Shown: positions 19,578 through 27,581, counted from the first letter of the stretch. The stretch: DNA of 64,000 nt from Roseateles chitinivorans (GCF_002761755.1 NZ_PEOG01000007.1:1-64000), one strand, 5' to 3'. Numbers and translations: made by a program. Notes: generated from the letters alone by a model not told the origin.

Positions 19578-19849
19578 TGCTCATCCCCTCGAACTGTGAT
19601 CTATAGGAACAGCGCCGGCCCACCCGTGGACTGGCGGCAATACATCGCGGCCGGCATGGTCAGGCTTGTATTGCACTGAGCCATCTTGCGCATCGCGCAG
19701 GTAGGGTGCCAGGCTAAGCGTGGGTCACGCGCTACGATTCCGCAAATGAGGGGGCGCACCGATCGGAAGCGGATCGCCCGCAGCAAATAGAGAGTTCACT
19801 GCGTTGCGATGACAGAGGGCAACGCGCTGACCTTAGGGAGGGAGGGAAG

Positions 19850-20470
19850 ATGCCGTTTGCGCCGATTTCGCTGCGCTTCAAGGATGCAGACCGCATGGCG
19901 GTCGACGATGAACCGAGCTACTACGTCCACGAGCACGCTGGTGACGTGGTGCTCATCGAAGTGGACGAGGACATTGTTGAGACGCCAATCGGCAAGTTCT
20001 CCGCGTCCTACGTCAACGCCACTGCTGCGCTAAACGCGGACTACCCCCTCAGCTACGTCTTTGACGCCACGCAGACAATTCTCGACATGCACACGGCGCT
20101 CTACAAAGGCTGGAAGCTCTCGCCTGCGGCCCAGCGCGCTGGTCGCCTCGATTGCGTCTCCGAATGGACGAACGTCTTGTACCTTGACCGCCTTGAGATC
20201 GGTGAGGCATGGCGCGGGAACCGCTACGGTTTGGCGGCCATGCTGGGACTGATGCACCACCTGCAGATGGGCGCCGGCGCTGTGATCCTGAAGGCGTTCC
20301 CGTTGGACTTCGAACATGGTGGATCGAACTGGGGCAAGGGCCCTGAAGACTTCCGCAAGGCCCAGCAGAAGCTCATGCGCTACTACAAGCACATGGGCTT
20401 CCAACGGGTCGGACGGAGCGATTACATGATCCGCAGCACAGACTGGCCACTGCCAGTGATCAGCATCTAG
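19850..20470 (+). CDS. GNAT-fold-like protein of unknown function
   Basis: 206-residue soluble protein. The central segment LYLDRLEIGEAWRGNRYGLAAMLGLMHHL followed by a strand (AGAVILKAFPLDFEH) and KLMRYYKHMGFQRVGRSDYMIR has the order of GNAT motifs A and B: a strand, an R-G-x-x-x-G/A turn, a helix, then a helix plus GF turn. The acetyl-CoA loop is not a perfect Q/RxxGxG/A, so an inactive or divergent member is possible. A purine-rich GGGAGGGAAG lies just upstream of the ATG. It is an island gene with no obvious operon partner. Confidence 0.68.
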   Translation: MPFAPISLRFKDADRMAVDDEPSYYVHEHAGDVVLIEVDEDIVETPIGKFSASYVNATAALNADYPLSYVFDATQTILDMHTALYKGWKLSPAAQRAGRLDCVSEWTNVLYLDRLEIGEAWRGNRYGLAAMLGLMHHLQMGAGAVILKAFPLDFEHGGSNWGKGPEDFRKAQQKLMRYYKHMGFQRVGRSDYMIRSTDWPLPVISI

Positions 20471-20534
20471 TGCTTACTCGCCAAGGCCACCGATTTAACA
20501 CCTCACGATCTTGAGAAGCTCGAAGGGGGACGGG

Positions 20535-21068
20535 ATGGAAGCAACAGATGTCGTGGCGCTCCTGCGCGCCGCAGTGAAGGCTGAGGACGATCTAATCTCT
20601 AGCAAGGCGGTGCTTCGTCTACTAGATGCAGTTGAGGAACACGTCGGCGTGTCGTCCGAGCGAGCGCGGCAGGGGCACGAATCGAGGTTGGCGCAGTACC
20701 AAGTGGAGGCACAGAGCAACCTCGAAATGTTTCGGTCCGTGATGGACTCAGGGAAGGAGGCACTTAATGCACTGATCCTGATCGGTGGCGGTGCCGTGAT
20801 TGCGCTCTTGTCGTTCCTTGGGAACAAGGCCGATCCCGCGCTTGGCAAGGGGCTGATCCTCTCACTACAGCTCTTCGGTGCTACCGTGCTTATAGGCGCC
20901 GTATGCCACGGCTTTCGCTACCTGTGCCAGGTTGCCTATTCCGCGGGATCGATGCGTGCCGGTCATAGTCTTTCGGCGCTTACGGTGCTGTCAGCTTTGG
21001 CTGGGTACGGAATCTTTGGTTGGGGCGTGCTAGAGACGGCACAAGCCTTTGGCCGCGTCTTTCGCTGA
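20535..21068 (+). CDS. hypothetical multi-helix membrane protein
   Basis: 177-residue protein. The N-terminal half (1-80) is soluble, helical and charged. Three or four hydrophobic helices follow (about 76-97, 105-125, 127-145, 150-172). The ATG at 20535 has AAGGGGGA five bases upstream, better than the in-frame TTG at 20511. It lies 64 bases after the GNAT-like gene on the same strand and may be cotranscribed. I do not recognise the family. A soluble head with a C-terminal membrane bundle fits several effector-type membrane proteins, but that is only a resemblance. Confidence 0.68.
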   Translation: MEATDVVALLRAAVKAEDDLISSKAVLRLLDAVEEHVGVSSERARQGHESRLAQYQVEAQSNLEMFRSVMDSGKEALNALILIGGGAVIALLSFLGNKADPALGKGLILSLQLFGATVLIGAVCHGFRYLCQVAYSAGSMRAGHSLSALTVLSALAGYGIFGWGVLETAQAFGRVFR

Positions 21069-21095
21069 TTGCACGACAGTCCTGGTGCCACTGGC

Positions 21096-21122
21096 GTAAG
21101 CGCCCAGCGAAGTCATGTTGAC
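21096..21122 (+). repeat. IS66-type terminal repeat, copy A
   Basis: First of three 27-bp copies sharing GTAAGC at one end and CATGTTGAC at the other. IS66-family terminal repeats begin with GTAA, and copy B abuts a tnpC fragment, so these are read as solitary IS66 ends. No transposase gene is attached to this copy. Confidence 0.65.
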
Positions 21123-21142
21123 GCGCGGCTGCGTTGCAGAAC

Positions 21143-21436
21143 TCAACGTCTGTGCGCGAATGGAGGGGCGTTCTGCTGCCAGAGTTCGTCAAACTCGGCT
21201 TGCGTGATGGCCTCGCCCTGGAACTGCGTATCCTCATTGATCTCTGACAGCGCTGGTACGGCGACGATTCCAAGTCGCGTGCGCGCATCTTCGAAGTCGT
21301 CACTTGCGGCACCAACGGTTCCGTCGGCATAGAACTCGAGCTTCCGGCGCTCATAGCGCTGTTCGTCAAGCTCGGAGACCAGGCGGACCGGGTCGCTGGT
21401 GCTGCTGTTCTTCCACAAAACGCTGATGTATTCCAT
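21143..21436 (-). CDS. DUF6881-like small protein
   Basis: 97-residue soluble protein. The pattern MEYISVLWKN...PVRLVSELDEQRYERRKLEFYADGTVG, then PALSEIN...F.GEAITQAEFDELW, fits the DUF6881 family as I know it: small beta-rich proteins common in immunity-gene neighbourhoods of polymorphic toxins. No toxin is next to it. It is followed closely by the IS66-type repeat copy A. The family call rests on recall of the consensus, so it should be confirmed by profile search. Confidence 0.62.
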   Translation of the reverse strand: MEYISVLWKNSSTSDPVRLVSELDEQRYERRKLEFYADGTVGAASDDFEDARTRLGIVAVPALSEINEDTQFQGEAITQAEFDELWQQNAPPFAHRR

Positions 21437-21501
21437 GGCTATTGTTTGGGTGGTAAGCGTCCGAGCATCCCATATTGACTCCTCGGCCTAGACTCGAGGC
21501 C

Positions 21502-21984
21502 ATGACTGAGTCTCTACTTCCGGTATGGATCGCTTTCCCCAGGATTCCATGGGGCAGCGTTGGATGGCGCATGGGCGCGGGAGAGGACTATTGGCACCGT
21601 TGGGCCACTTGGTTCAACGGGACCACACCGTCTGTACGCGAACAGTACAAGGCATCCTGGCCTGAACCGGAGGGTTGGGAGGACTTCTACAGCTTCATCG
21701 AGACTGGCGCGCTGCCCAGGTGGTTTCAAGACCGGCAAGCGAAGATCGCTGAAGCTGCCGTTCCGCCACAACCAGGCGAGGAGGAGATTCGGGGCTATCA
21801 CCGAGTTCTCTGGCTATTGCGCCAGCACTTCAAGCGGCTTCGTGTTGATCGCGCGAGGGCCGATGAGTGCATCGCAGAGATTTATGTGGCGCCTGACGGC
21901 ACTCATTGGAGGCTTTCGGCGCACGTCACTCAAGGCGGTATGCACTTCACGAAGCTACCGGCTGGTGCTGAGTCTCACAGCTAG
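21502..21984 (+). CDS. hypothetical protein
   Basis: 160-residue soluble protein that I do not recognise. It is rich in Trp (nine or so) and charged residues, with a helical centre (GYHRVLWLLRQHFKRLRVDRARADECIAEI) and a C-terminal strand-turn-strand (APDGTHWRLSAHVTQGGMHFTKL). The ATG at 21502 lacks a strong ribosome site. It is divergent from the DUF6881-like gene and runs directly into an opposing IS66 tnpC fragment, which suggests the flanking DNA was rearranged by IS66 activity. Confidence 0.55.
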   Translation: MTESLLPVWIAFPRIPWGSVGWRMGAGEDYWHRWATWFNGTTPSVREQYKASWPEPEGWEDFYSFIETGALPRWFQDRQAKIAEAAVPPQPGEEEIRGYHRVLWLLRQHFKRLRVDRARADECIAEIYVAPDGTHWRLSAHVTQGGMHFTKLPAGAESHS

Positions 21985-22163
21985 TGCCGCTCCGCTCCAG
22001 TGATGAGGTAAAAGCTCCTGCACTCGACTGGCCGGCTGTGTCGGCAGCTGCTCCAGCACGTCGCGCAGGTAGGCGTAGGGATCAAGCCCATTGAGCTTGG
22101 CCGCGTGGATCAGGCTTATCACCGCCGCAGCCCGCTTGCCCGCGTGCAAGCTGCCGGCGAAGA
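21985..22163 (-). pseudogene. IS66 tnpC fragment (C-terminus), copy 1
   Basis: Minus-strand remnant encoding only the last 55 or so residues of an IS66 transposase: LLFAGSLHAGKRAAAVISL, then LNGLDPYAYLRDVLEQLPT and LLPHHW. The remnant is cut at 22163/22164 by repeat copy B, as if another IS66 end inserted into tnpC and the rest was lost. It has no start and cannot be functional. Confidence 0.85.
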
Positions 22164-22190
22164 GTAAGCGGGCAGCCAAGTCATGTTGAC
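22164..22190 (+). repeat. IS66-type terminal repeat, copy B
   Basis: Second 27-bp copy, differing from copy A at three positions. It interrupts tnpC fragment 1 exactly, which is the best evidence that these repeats are transposon ends. Confidence 0.7.
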
Positions 22191-22264
22191 ATCGGACGCC
22201 GCGGCCTATGCCGGCAAGTGCGCTGTTGCCAGCTACGACCTGAGGGGCCCGAAGGCCAACTCAT

Positions 22265-22555
22265 TCACTCGTAGTATTTGCCTGCATACATGATTGCAGC
22301 GGCTCGGAACCAGGTGTTCTCAACTTCGGTGGCATGCGGCGAAGAGCGATTCGATCCACAAGCTGCAGCAGCGCCTAGGTAGCCATCAATGGTTCCATGT
22401 TCCCAGCCAAGAGCTCCTGCCGAGTATGGGCTGCTCGGAGTGGTCTCTTCGATCTCACGCTCTTCGGAGTAGTCCCCTGCAAGCGCCGCCACGAAACTCC
22501 GGAAGGACTCTTCGTCGCGAACAGTCAGAAGTAGGGAATCAAGGTCCGTCGGCAT
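22265..22555 (-). CDS. DUF7660-like small protein
   Basis: 96-residue soluble protein. The order of motifs LLLTVRDEESFRSFVAALAGD, then TPSSPYSAGALGWEHGTIDGYLGAAAA, then WFRAAAIMYAGKYYE matches the small DUF7660 family by recall: an acidic helical start, a WENGTI-type turn and a final YAGKYYE. The ATG at 22553-22555 removes a Cys-rich leader that would not be conserved. Members are often found among immunity-type genes. No toxin partner is visible. It is bounded by IS66 remnants on both sides. Confidence 0.65.
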   Translation of the reverse strand: MPTDLDSLLLTVRDEESFRSFVAALAGDYSEEREIEETTPSSPYSAGALGWEHGTIDGYLGAAAACGSNRSSPHATEVENTWFRAAAIMYAGKYYE

Positions 22556-22626
22556 CTTTGGAGGCAGATTGGGGAACAAAGGCTCGGGGATAAGCGCGCA
22601 AGGCACACACCTTCTGCAATGTACCG

Positions 22627-23343
22627 TCACGGCGCAGCTGGCGATGTCCACCGGTGAGGTAGTAACGCGTCAATGTCGCGGGCTCGCTGGTGAGGTAACC
22701 GTGTCAGCACGTCACGCAGGTAGACATACGGGTCATGCCCGTTGAGCTTCGCCGTCTGGATGAGGCTCATGATGGCCGCAGCGCGCTGCCCGGCGAGCAG
22801 CGTACCGGCAAACAGCCAGTTCTTGCGTCCCGTGGCCCAGGGCCTGATCTGCTGCTCGTCGAGGTTGTTGTCGATGGGCAAGGCGGGGTCGCCGAGGTAG
22901 CGCGTCAGCGCGGCCCAGCGGTTGAGGCTGTAGTCCATGGCCTTGGCGGTGGCTGAGCCATCCGGCACGCGCTGGCGCTGTTGCCGCAGCCACTGGTTCA
23001 GTGCATCGGCCAGCGGCCGGGCCGCTCGGCGGGCTTCAAGCCTGGCTTGGCTATCAGCGTTGACGGCCACTCGTTCCACCTCGTAGAGCTGGCCGAAGAA
23101 CTTCAGCGCCTGCTCGCCGACCTGGCTGCCGTGATTGGCCCAGAATTCATGGAACTTGCGTCGGGCGTGCGCCATGCAGCCGACCTCCGTCACGCCCAGT
23201 TCGAAGCAAGCCTTGTAGCCGGCGAAGTCGTCGCATACGAGCTTGCCTTGCCAGCCAGGTCTGGCCGGCGTCCCCGGCAGGCCCAGGAAGTCGCGAGCGT
23301 GCTGGCCACCACGGCTGCCGGCGAAGTCGAAGACCACGGCCCA
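22627..23343 (-). pseudogene. IS66 tnpC fragment, copy 2 (N-terminal third missing)
   Basis: Minus-strand remnant of IS66 transposase, about 238 codons, from WAVVFDFAGSRGGQHARDFLG through KLVCDDFAGYKACFELGVTEVGCMAHARRKF and LPIDNNLDEQQIRPWATGRKNWLFAG to LLPHRW and a stop at 22627. The catalytic DDE core is partly present, but the N-terminal zinc-finger and DNA-binding region is missing. At 23341-23344 it is fused head-to-head with copy 3 on the other strand. Confidence 0.9.
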
Positions 23344-23575
23344 CCTGGAACGGCAGATCAAACCGTGGGCCATGGGACGCAAGGCATGGCAGTTCGTGGG
23401 CTGTGAGCTCGCGGGCCAGCGCGCCGCCATCGTAATGAGCCTCGTGCAGTCGGCACGCATGAACGGGCACGACCCCTGGGCTTACCTGCGCGACGTGCTG
23501 CAGCGGTTGCCGACGCTGCTCAACACCCGGCTGGACGAACTACTCCCGCATCGCTGGAGACCGGCGCACGGCTGA
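23342..23575 (+). pseudogene. IS66 tnpC fragment (C-terminus), copy 3, inverted
   Basis: Plus-strand remnant encoding the last 77 residues of a different IS66 transposase: HLERQIKPWAMGRKAWQFVG, GQRAAIVMSLVQSARMNGHDPWAYLRDVL, ending LLPHRWRPAHG and a stop. It meets copy 2 within a few bases at 23342, so the two are back-to-back ends of non-identical elements joined by a rearrangement. Confidence 0.88.
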
Positions 23576-23580
23576 GCGGA

Positions 23581-23916
23581 TCAGGTTGATGCGTCAGTCA
23601 GGCCGTGCTCATTGAAAACGAGTCCGCTGCAGCGTTCAATGTGCCGGGCGAGTTCACCAGCTTGGTCCCGATCGCGGCACACCAACCCGAACATGGTCAC
23701 ATGAAGCTCCGCTGGCGGGTAAGGCCATTCGCTCAGACCCCAGACCTGCAACCGCTGCTCATCGAAGAGCTCTGCAAACTGCTGGAGCCACTCCTCAGGC
23801 CATGGGAACGGCAAGCCATCCTCAGGCATCGCTTGCAGATGAAGGACACCGCTGAACCAGCCGTACGGGTCGGTTGGTGAGCTAAAGATCGGAAGGTCAA
23901 CGTGGATGGCAACCAT
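23581..23916 (-). CDS. hypothetical protein
   Basis: 111-residue soluble acidic protein that I do not recognise. It contains a central amphipathic helix (PEEWLQQFAELFDEQRLQVWGLSEW) between strand-like segments, and a later VTMFGLVCRDRDQAGELARHIERC region. The protein ends six bases from the stop of the convergent tnpC fragment 3. Its size and position resemble the nearby immunity-type genes, but no family can be named. Confidence 0.55.
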   Translation of the reverse strand: MVAIHVDLPIFSSPTDPYGWFSGVLHLQAMPEDGLPFPWPEEWLQQFAELFDEQRLQVWGLSEWPYPPAELHVTMFGLVCRDRDQAGELARHIERCSGLVFNEHGLTDAST

Positions 23917-24049
23917 AACGACTCCATCCTACATACCAGCGCGGTGCCGGATGCACAGAGGCCACGTAGGTGGCCACCCAACCTAGCCGCAGATGCTGCT
24001 CTGTCGCCAATCACCTTGAATGGCAAGGTGGTGCCGCTGGACGCTCACG

Positions 24050-24103
24050 CTCAACGCCAGGCTTGAGGAGCTACTCCCTCACCGGTGGCAACCATCAGGC
24101 GAC
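24050..24103 (+). pseudogene. IS66 tnpC vestige, copy 4 (last 18 codons)
   Basis: Plus-strand translation reads LNARLEELLPHRWQPSGD, the final residues of an IS66 transposase and close to the tail of copy 3. Directly before it, GGACGCTCAC resembles an IS66 right-end repeat read inward. Only this scrap remains. Confidence 0.65.
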
Positions 24104-24104
24104 G

Positions 24105-24497
24105 TCAGTACAGCTTCACTTCCAGGACGAGATGGGTGAGGCGATGATCAATTCCTAGAGCGGTCAGCTCGGTAGACAAGGCAGTGATGTCCTGTTGTCG
24201 AGTCCCGTTGCGGTAGCTTGAAAGCTCTCCCGTCTCCCAGAAGAACTCTCGCGGAATGATGATGTGGGCAAGGTCCCTATAGAGAAACGGCTGCCCCCAG
24301 ACGCCGCTGTCCTTGATGAAGCCGGCATCTACGTCGTCGGCATGCGGCACCCCTGACTTCCAGTAGTTGACGTCGGTGGCCAGGCTCGTGAATGTCGTCC
24401 ACGCACACCACGACAGGCTGCGTCCCGCATCCCGATCACCTGCGCCAAGTACGCGCGCGCAGGTCTCAAAGAACACCTTCCACTGCTGATCCGTCAT
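24105..24497 (-). CDS. hypothetical protein
   Basis: 130-residue soluble protein that I do not recognise. The start ATG (24495-24497) has a GGGGGAGGGG ribosome site just upstream. The sequence is aromatic-rich (QQWKVFFETCARVLG, SWCAWTTFTSLATDVNYW, REFFWETGELSSYRNG) and looks like an alpha/beta immunity-sized protein. It abuts the tnpC vestige copy 4. Confidence 0.6.
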   Translation of the reverse strand: MTDQQWKVFFETCARVLGAGDRDAGRSLSWCAWTTFTSLATDVNYWKSGVPHADDVDAGFIKDSGVWGQPFLYRDLAHIIIPREFFWETGELSSYRNGTRQQDITALSTELTALGIDHRLTHLVLEVKLY

Positions 24498-24597
24498 CGC
24501 CCCTCCCCCGGACACCATCGCGGCCATCACCGAGCCTAGCTTCTGCCGCGATTGTCGATGTCAAGGTGGCGCGACCGTATGCTCACGCTGATGCTGC

Positions 24598-24624
24598 GTA
24601 AGCAGCCAGTGAACGCATGTTGAC
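24598..24624 (+). repeat. IS66-type terminal repeat, copy C
   Basis: Third and most diverged 27-bp copy. Eleven bases before it, the sequence ending GTATGCTCAC (to 24586) reads on the other strand as GTGAGCATAC, another IS66-like end type, so two outward-facing ends lie side by side here. Confidence 0.6.
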
Positions 24625-24676
24625 TGAAGGACGAGCGCACTGTCCGCACAGTGTCAGGCCCCGCCGTTGGCGAGAT

Positions 24677-25090
24677 CTACGACGCCTTCCCTTGCTCAAG
24701 GATCTGGCCTCTGTACGCGCGCCACTTCTGCAGACTACGTGTCGGCTCGTCGGATTGCTCTAGGAAGCTTCCGTCTCCCAAATCAATTGCTTGACAGTCC
24801 ATATGCTCGCAGAGCAGCAAGATGCCATCCACGATGCCATCGCCAGCGCGCACATGCAGCCCGAGGCTTTTAACTGGATCGTCCTTGCCTACGTTGAACT
24901 CGATCGAGCCAATCGCGCTGTCAAAAATGCCCCAGCGCGGATCAGTCCAGTCGGTCTCAGGGAAGACCGATGTGATGGCGGCCTGGACCTCTCTTAGCGA
25001 GCCTAGATCGGACGGCTGCTCGTCGTCCGGGATCTCCGCTACTGCTTGGTACCTCTGACTGAACTTGTACAGTGACACGTCCCAGGACAT
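24677..25090 (-). CDS. hypothetical protein, immunity-sized
   Basis: 137-residue soluble acidic protein. It begins MSWDVSLYKFSQRYQAVAEIPDDE and contains REVQAAITSVFPETDWTDPRWGIFDSAIGSIEFNVG and a final LGDGSFLEQ. I have seen this layout in widespread small proteins of unknown function but cannot name a family. The ATG at 25088-25090 is preferred, since homologues of this type begin at MSWDV. Monocistronic on the minus strand, downstream of the AlpA-like gene. Confidence 0.6.
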   Translation of the reverse strand: MSWDVSLYKFSQRYQAVAEIPDDEQPSDLGSLREVQAAITSVFPETDWTDPRWGIFDSAIGSIEFNVGKDDPVKSLGLHVRAGDGIVDGILLLCEHMDCQAIDLGDGSFLEQSDEPTRSLQKWRAYRGQILEQGKAS

Positions 25091-25220
25091 CGCGACTCCA
25101 GTAAATCGACGCACATGGTCGCGCGCCTGGCGCGTCCGCTCATACGAGCATTCTGGCTCGTCTGCGGGCCCTGTTTAGGCGCTACTGGGCGACCATTCTG
25201 ACGCCGCCTAGGCCGCGCCC

Positions 25221-25532
25221 TCATGACCCTTGCGTGGCCCCCTCTCCACGCAATCTCTGAACGAGCTTCTTACCCCTCCTGTTCCCAGCGTTAGGGGGCG
25301 GTAGCAGCGTCGACGCCGGCAAGGCTGCGGCAGCCGCCTCCAGTTCACACCATAGCCATCCGACACGATTGGGGGAGATCTGGCGTGGCGGAGGCATGCG
25401 CCCCTCTCGCACTGCCCTCATGAATGTTGGGAGGCTCAAGGTGAGGGCGGCCGCGGCCTCCTCACGGGTGACCAGCAGCGGGGGCAACGCTCGCCCGGGG
25501 CGGTCGCCGGCCACTGATTTCACGCTTTCCAT
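25221..25532 (-). CDS. AlpA/excisionase-like helix-turn-helix protein
   Basis: 103-residue protein. The central LLVTREEAAAALTLSLPTFMRAVREGRMPPPRQISPNRVGWLWCELEAAAAALP is a MerR/AlpA-type winged HTH as used by excisionases and prophage regulators (residues about 18-72). The tail is basic and disordered. GGAGAGCAGG lies before the ATG at 25530-25532. Such proteins normally accompany an integrase, which is absent, so this is probably a leftover of a lost integrative element. Confidence 0.72.
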   Translation of the reverse strand: MESVKSVAGDRPGRALPPLLVTREEAAAALTLSLPTFMRAVREGRMPPPRQISPNRVGWLWCELEAAAAALPASTLLPPPNAGNRRGKKLVQRLRGEGATQGS

Positions 25533-25897
25533 CCTGCTCTCCGCACCAATGATGGATCGATGGTGGCACGATCAACGCCGCAACCTTCCGAGGGGTTGCC
25601 CGAGCGCGAAACGCCTCGGCGCAAGTCCTAATCCGGCGCGTACCAAGCTGCGCACTGCGTACCGATTTCGTCTCCGGCGAAGGATCAATCATCCCGCTAT
25701 GTGTGGGCCAAAACCGGTCAGAACAGTTGCGAAACTGCGCACTTAAGGCGGGGGCTTTCGAAGCAGAACGCCAGGATTCATGCGGGTTAGGTGCCTGGTT
25801 AGGCGCGTACGTGCAGTTCCGAAACTCAGCCGCCTATTCCGGTCGACTTGACCACCTGTGCCGGTTCAAGTTGACCGCGTCAGGGCCGGCCGGTTTA
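25533..25897. other. gene-free stretch before IS1182
   Basis: No convincing gene. It holds GTTAGGT (25786) and GTTAGGC (25798), which look like isolated integron core sites, and two related motifs GACTTGACC and CAAGTTGACC near 25845-25876 that resemble IS-end debris. None of these forms a complete element. Confidence 0.4.
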
Positions 25898-25901
25898 GGC
25901 T

Positions 25902-25917
25902 GAGGCTGTGTGAAAAC
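25902..25917 (+). repeat. left terminal inverted repeat of IS1182-family element
   Basis: Sequence GAGGCTGTGTGAAAAC, preceded by GGCT. Pairs with the right repeat with one mismatch. Confidence 0.8.
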
Positions 25918-25982
25918 CCTCCTGGCGATCTGACCGAGGCTGCCTAGATTCATCGTGTCGAACAGACATGGTGGAGGTGACG

Positions 25983-27431
25983 ATGGCGCGATTCGTCGAA
26001 GGCCAGGGGCGACATCAAGTGACGCTGCTTCCCGAGTGCTTGGACGACTTCATCGCTGAAGACAATCCGGTCCGGGTCATCGATGCCTACGTTGAAGAGC
26101 TTGATCTCGAAGCGCTTGGCTTCGCTGGCGCCACGCCAGCGGCGACGGGCCGCCCGGCCTACCACCCCGCGGTCCTGCTCAAGATCTACATCTACGGCTA
26201 TCTCAACCGTGTCCAGTCGAGCCGCAGACTCGAGCGCGAAGCACAGCGCAACATCGAGCTGATGTGGCTGACCGAGCGTCTGGCCCCAGACTTCAAGACC
26301 ATCGCCGACTTCCGCCGCGACAACGGAAAAGGCATTCGCGGTGTCTGCCGTCGCTTCGTCGAGTTGTGCCGGCAACTGAAGCTTCTGAGCGCTGACGGCG
26401 TGGCGATCGACGGCAGCAAGTTCAAGGCGGTCAACAGCCGCGACCAGAACTTCACCGTCACCAAGATTGAGAAGCGGCGCCAGCAGATCGAGGAGAGCAT
26501 CCAGCGCTACCTCGCGGCGCTCGACACCGCGGACAGGACGTTGCCGCTCATGGAGTTCGGTCCAAGGTATGCCCAGCTCAGCCACAAGCTTGATGGTCTG
26601 CGTGAGCAGATGCAGCGACTAGACGAGATGGAGCAGCACCTCCTGAAGCAGCCAGACAAGCAGGTATCCCTCACGGACCCGGACGCGCGCGCGATGGCGA
26701 CCCAGGCCGCAGGCAGCGGCGTCGTGGGCTACAACGTGCAGGCAGCGGTCGACACCAAGCACCACTTGGTCGTGGCGCACGAAGTCACCAACATCGGCAA
26801 CGACAGAGCACAGCTCAGCGGCATGGCGCTCGCGGCGCGGGAGGCGATGGGCAAGCCCGATCTGAAGGTCTACGCCGACCGGGGCTACTTCAACGCACCG
26901 CAGATCAAGCGTTGCGCGGACAACGGCATGAGGCCCTTCGTGCCCAGGCCGATGACCTCAAGCGCGAAGGCCGAGGGCCGCTTCGACAAGACCGACTTCG
27001 TCTACATCGCCAAGGACGACGAGTACCGATGTCCAGCGGGCGAGCGAGCCACCTATCGCTTCACGCGCGATGAAGACGGGCTGCAGATTCGTCGCTACTG
27101 GAGCAGCGCCTGTCCCGGGTGCTCGATGAAAGCTGAGTGCACGCCTTCCAAGCATCGCCGGATCTCTCGCTGGGAGCATCAGGAGGTGCTCTATGCCATG
27201 CAGCGACGACTGGACCGAAACACCGACGCGATGATGATCCGGCGAAGGACCGTGGAGCATGTCTTCGGAACGCTAAAGCACTGGATGGGCAGCACGCATT
27301 TCCTGATGCGCAGGCTTGGCAACGTCAGCACCGAGATGAGCCTGCAGGTCCTGGCCTACAACCTCAAACGGGTGATGCAGATCCTCGGCACCAAGAAGGC
27401 AGCGCAGGCGATGAGGCTGGTGGGCGCGTGA
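25983..27431 (+). CDS. IS1182 family transposase
   Basis: 482-residue DDE transposase. The N-terminal region (DNPVRVIDAYVEELDLEALGF, RPAYHPAVLLKIYIYGYLNRVQSSRRLEREAQRN, LAPDFKTIADFRRDN) is the IS1182/DUF772 DNA-binding domain. The catalytic Asp residues lie in LSADGVAIDGSKFKAVNS and LKVYADRGYFN, and the Glu in RRRTVEHVFGTLKHWMG. A Cys cluster (CPAGE...CPGCSMKAEC) sits before the last helix. ATG 25983 is chosen because GGAGGTGA stands directly before it; an in-frame ATG at 25968 is possible. No frameshift or stop, so the element may be active. Confidence 0.93.
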   Translation: MARFVEGQGRHQVTLLPECLDDFIAEDNPVRVIDAYVEELDLEALGFAGATPAATGRPAYHPAVLLKIYIYGYLNRVQSSRRLEREAQRNIELMWLTERLAPDFKTIADFRRDNGKGIRGVCRRFVELCRQLKLLSADGVAIDGSKFKAVNSRDQNFTVTKIEKRRQQIEESIQRYLAALDTADRTLPLMEFGPRYAQLSHKLDGLREQMQRLDEMEQHLLKQPDKQVSLTDPDARAMATQAAGSGVVGYNVQAAVDTKHHLVVAHEVTNIGNDRAQLSGMALAAREAMGKPDLKVYADRGYFNAPQIKRCADNGMRPFVPRPMTSSAKAEGRFDKTDFVYIAKDDEYRCPAGERATYRFTRDEDGLQIRRYWSSACPGCSMKAECTPSKHRRISRWEHQEVLYAMQRRLDRNTDAMMIRRRTVEHVFGTLKHWMGSTHFLMRRLGNVSTEMSLQVLAYNLKRVMQILGTKKAAQAMRLVGA

Positions 27432-27565
27432 GCGCCTTTCTAGACTCGCATCGAAGCGCGGACGGCCCCAACCCCTCAAGCTCCGAGATTGACCCCGCAG
27501 AGCCTGCGGGCACCTCTCAGGGGCCATGTATGGCCCGTGCCCGGGGTACGTCTCAAATCAAACGC

Positions 27566-27581
27566 GTTTCCACACAGCCTC
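27566..27581 (-). repeat. right terminal inverted repeat of IS1182-family element
   Basis: On the minus strand it reads GAGGCTGTGTGGAAAC, matching the left end at 15 of 16 positions; followed by GGCT on the plus strand. Confidence 0.8.

Larger units (their letters stand above)
25902..27581 (+). mobile_element. IS1182-family insertion sequence, apparently intact
   Basis: About 1680 bp. Terminal inverted repeats GAGGCTGTGTGAAAAC (25902-25917) and its near complement at 27566-27581 match at 15 of 16 positions. The flanking tetramer GGCT occurs immediately outside both ends (25898-25901 and 27582-27585), consistent with a 4-bp target duplication and recent insertion. It contains one full transposase gene. 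Confidence 0.85.

Noticed and set aside
25786..25804. GTTAGGT and GTTAGGC as an attC pair
   Set aside because: Both are in the same direction only 12 bases apart and no inverse core or stem can be paired with them.
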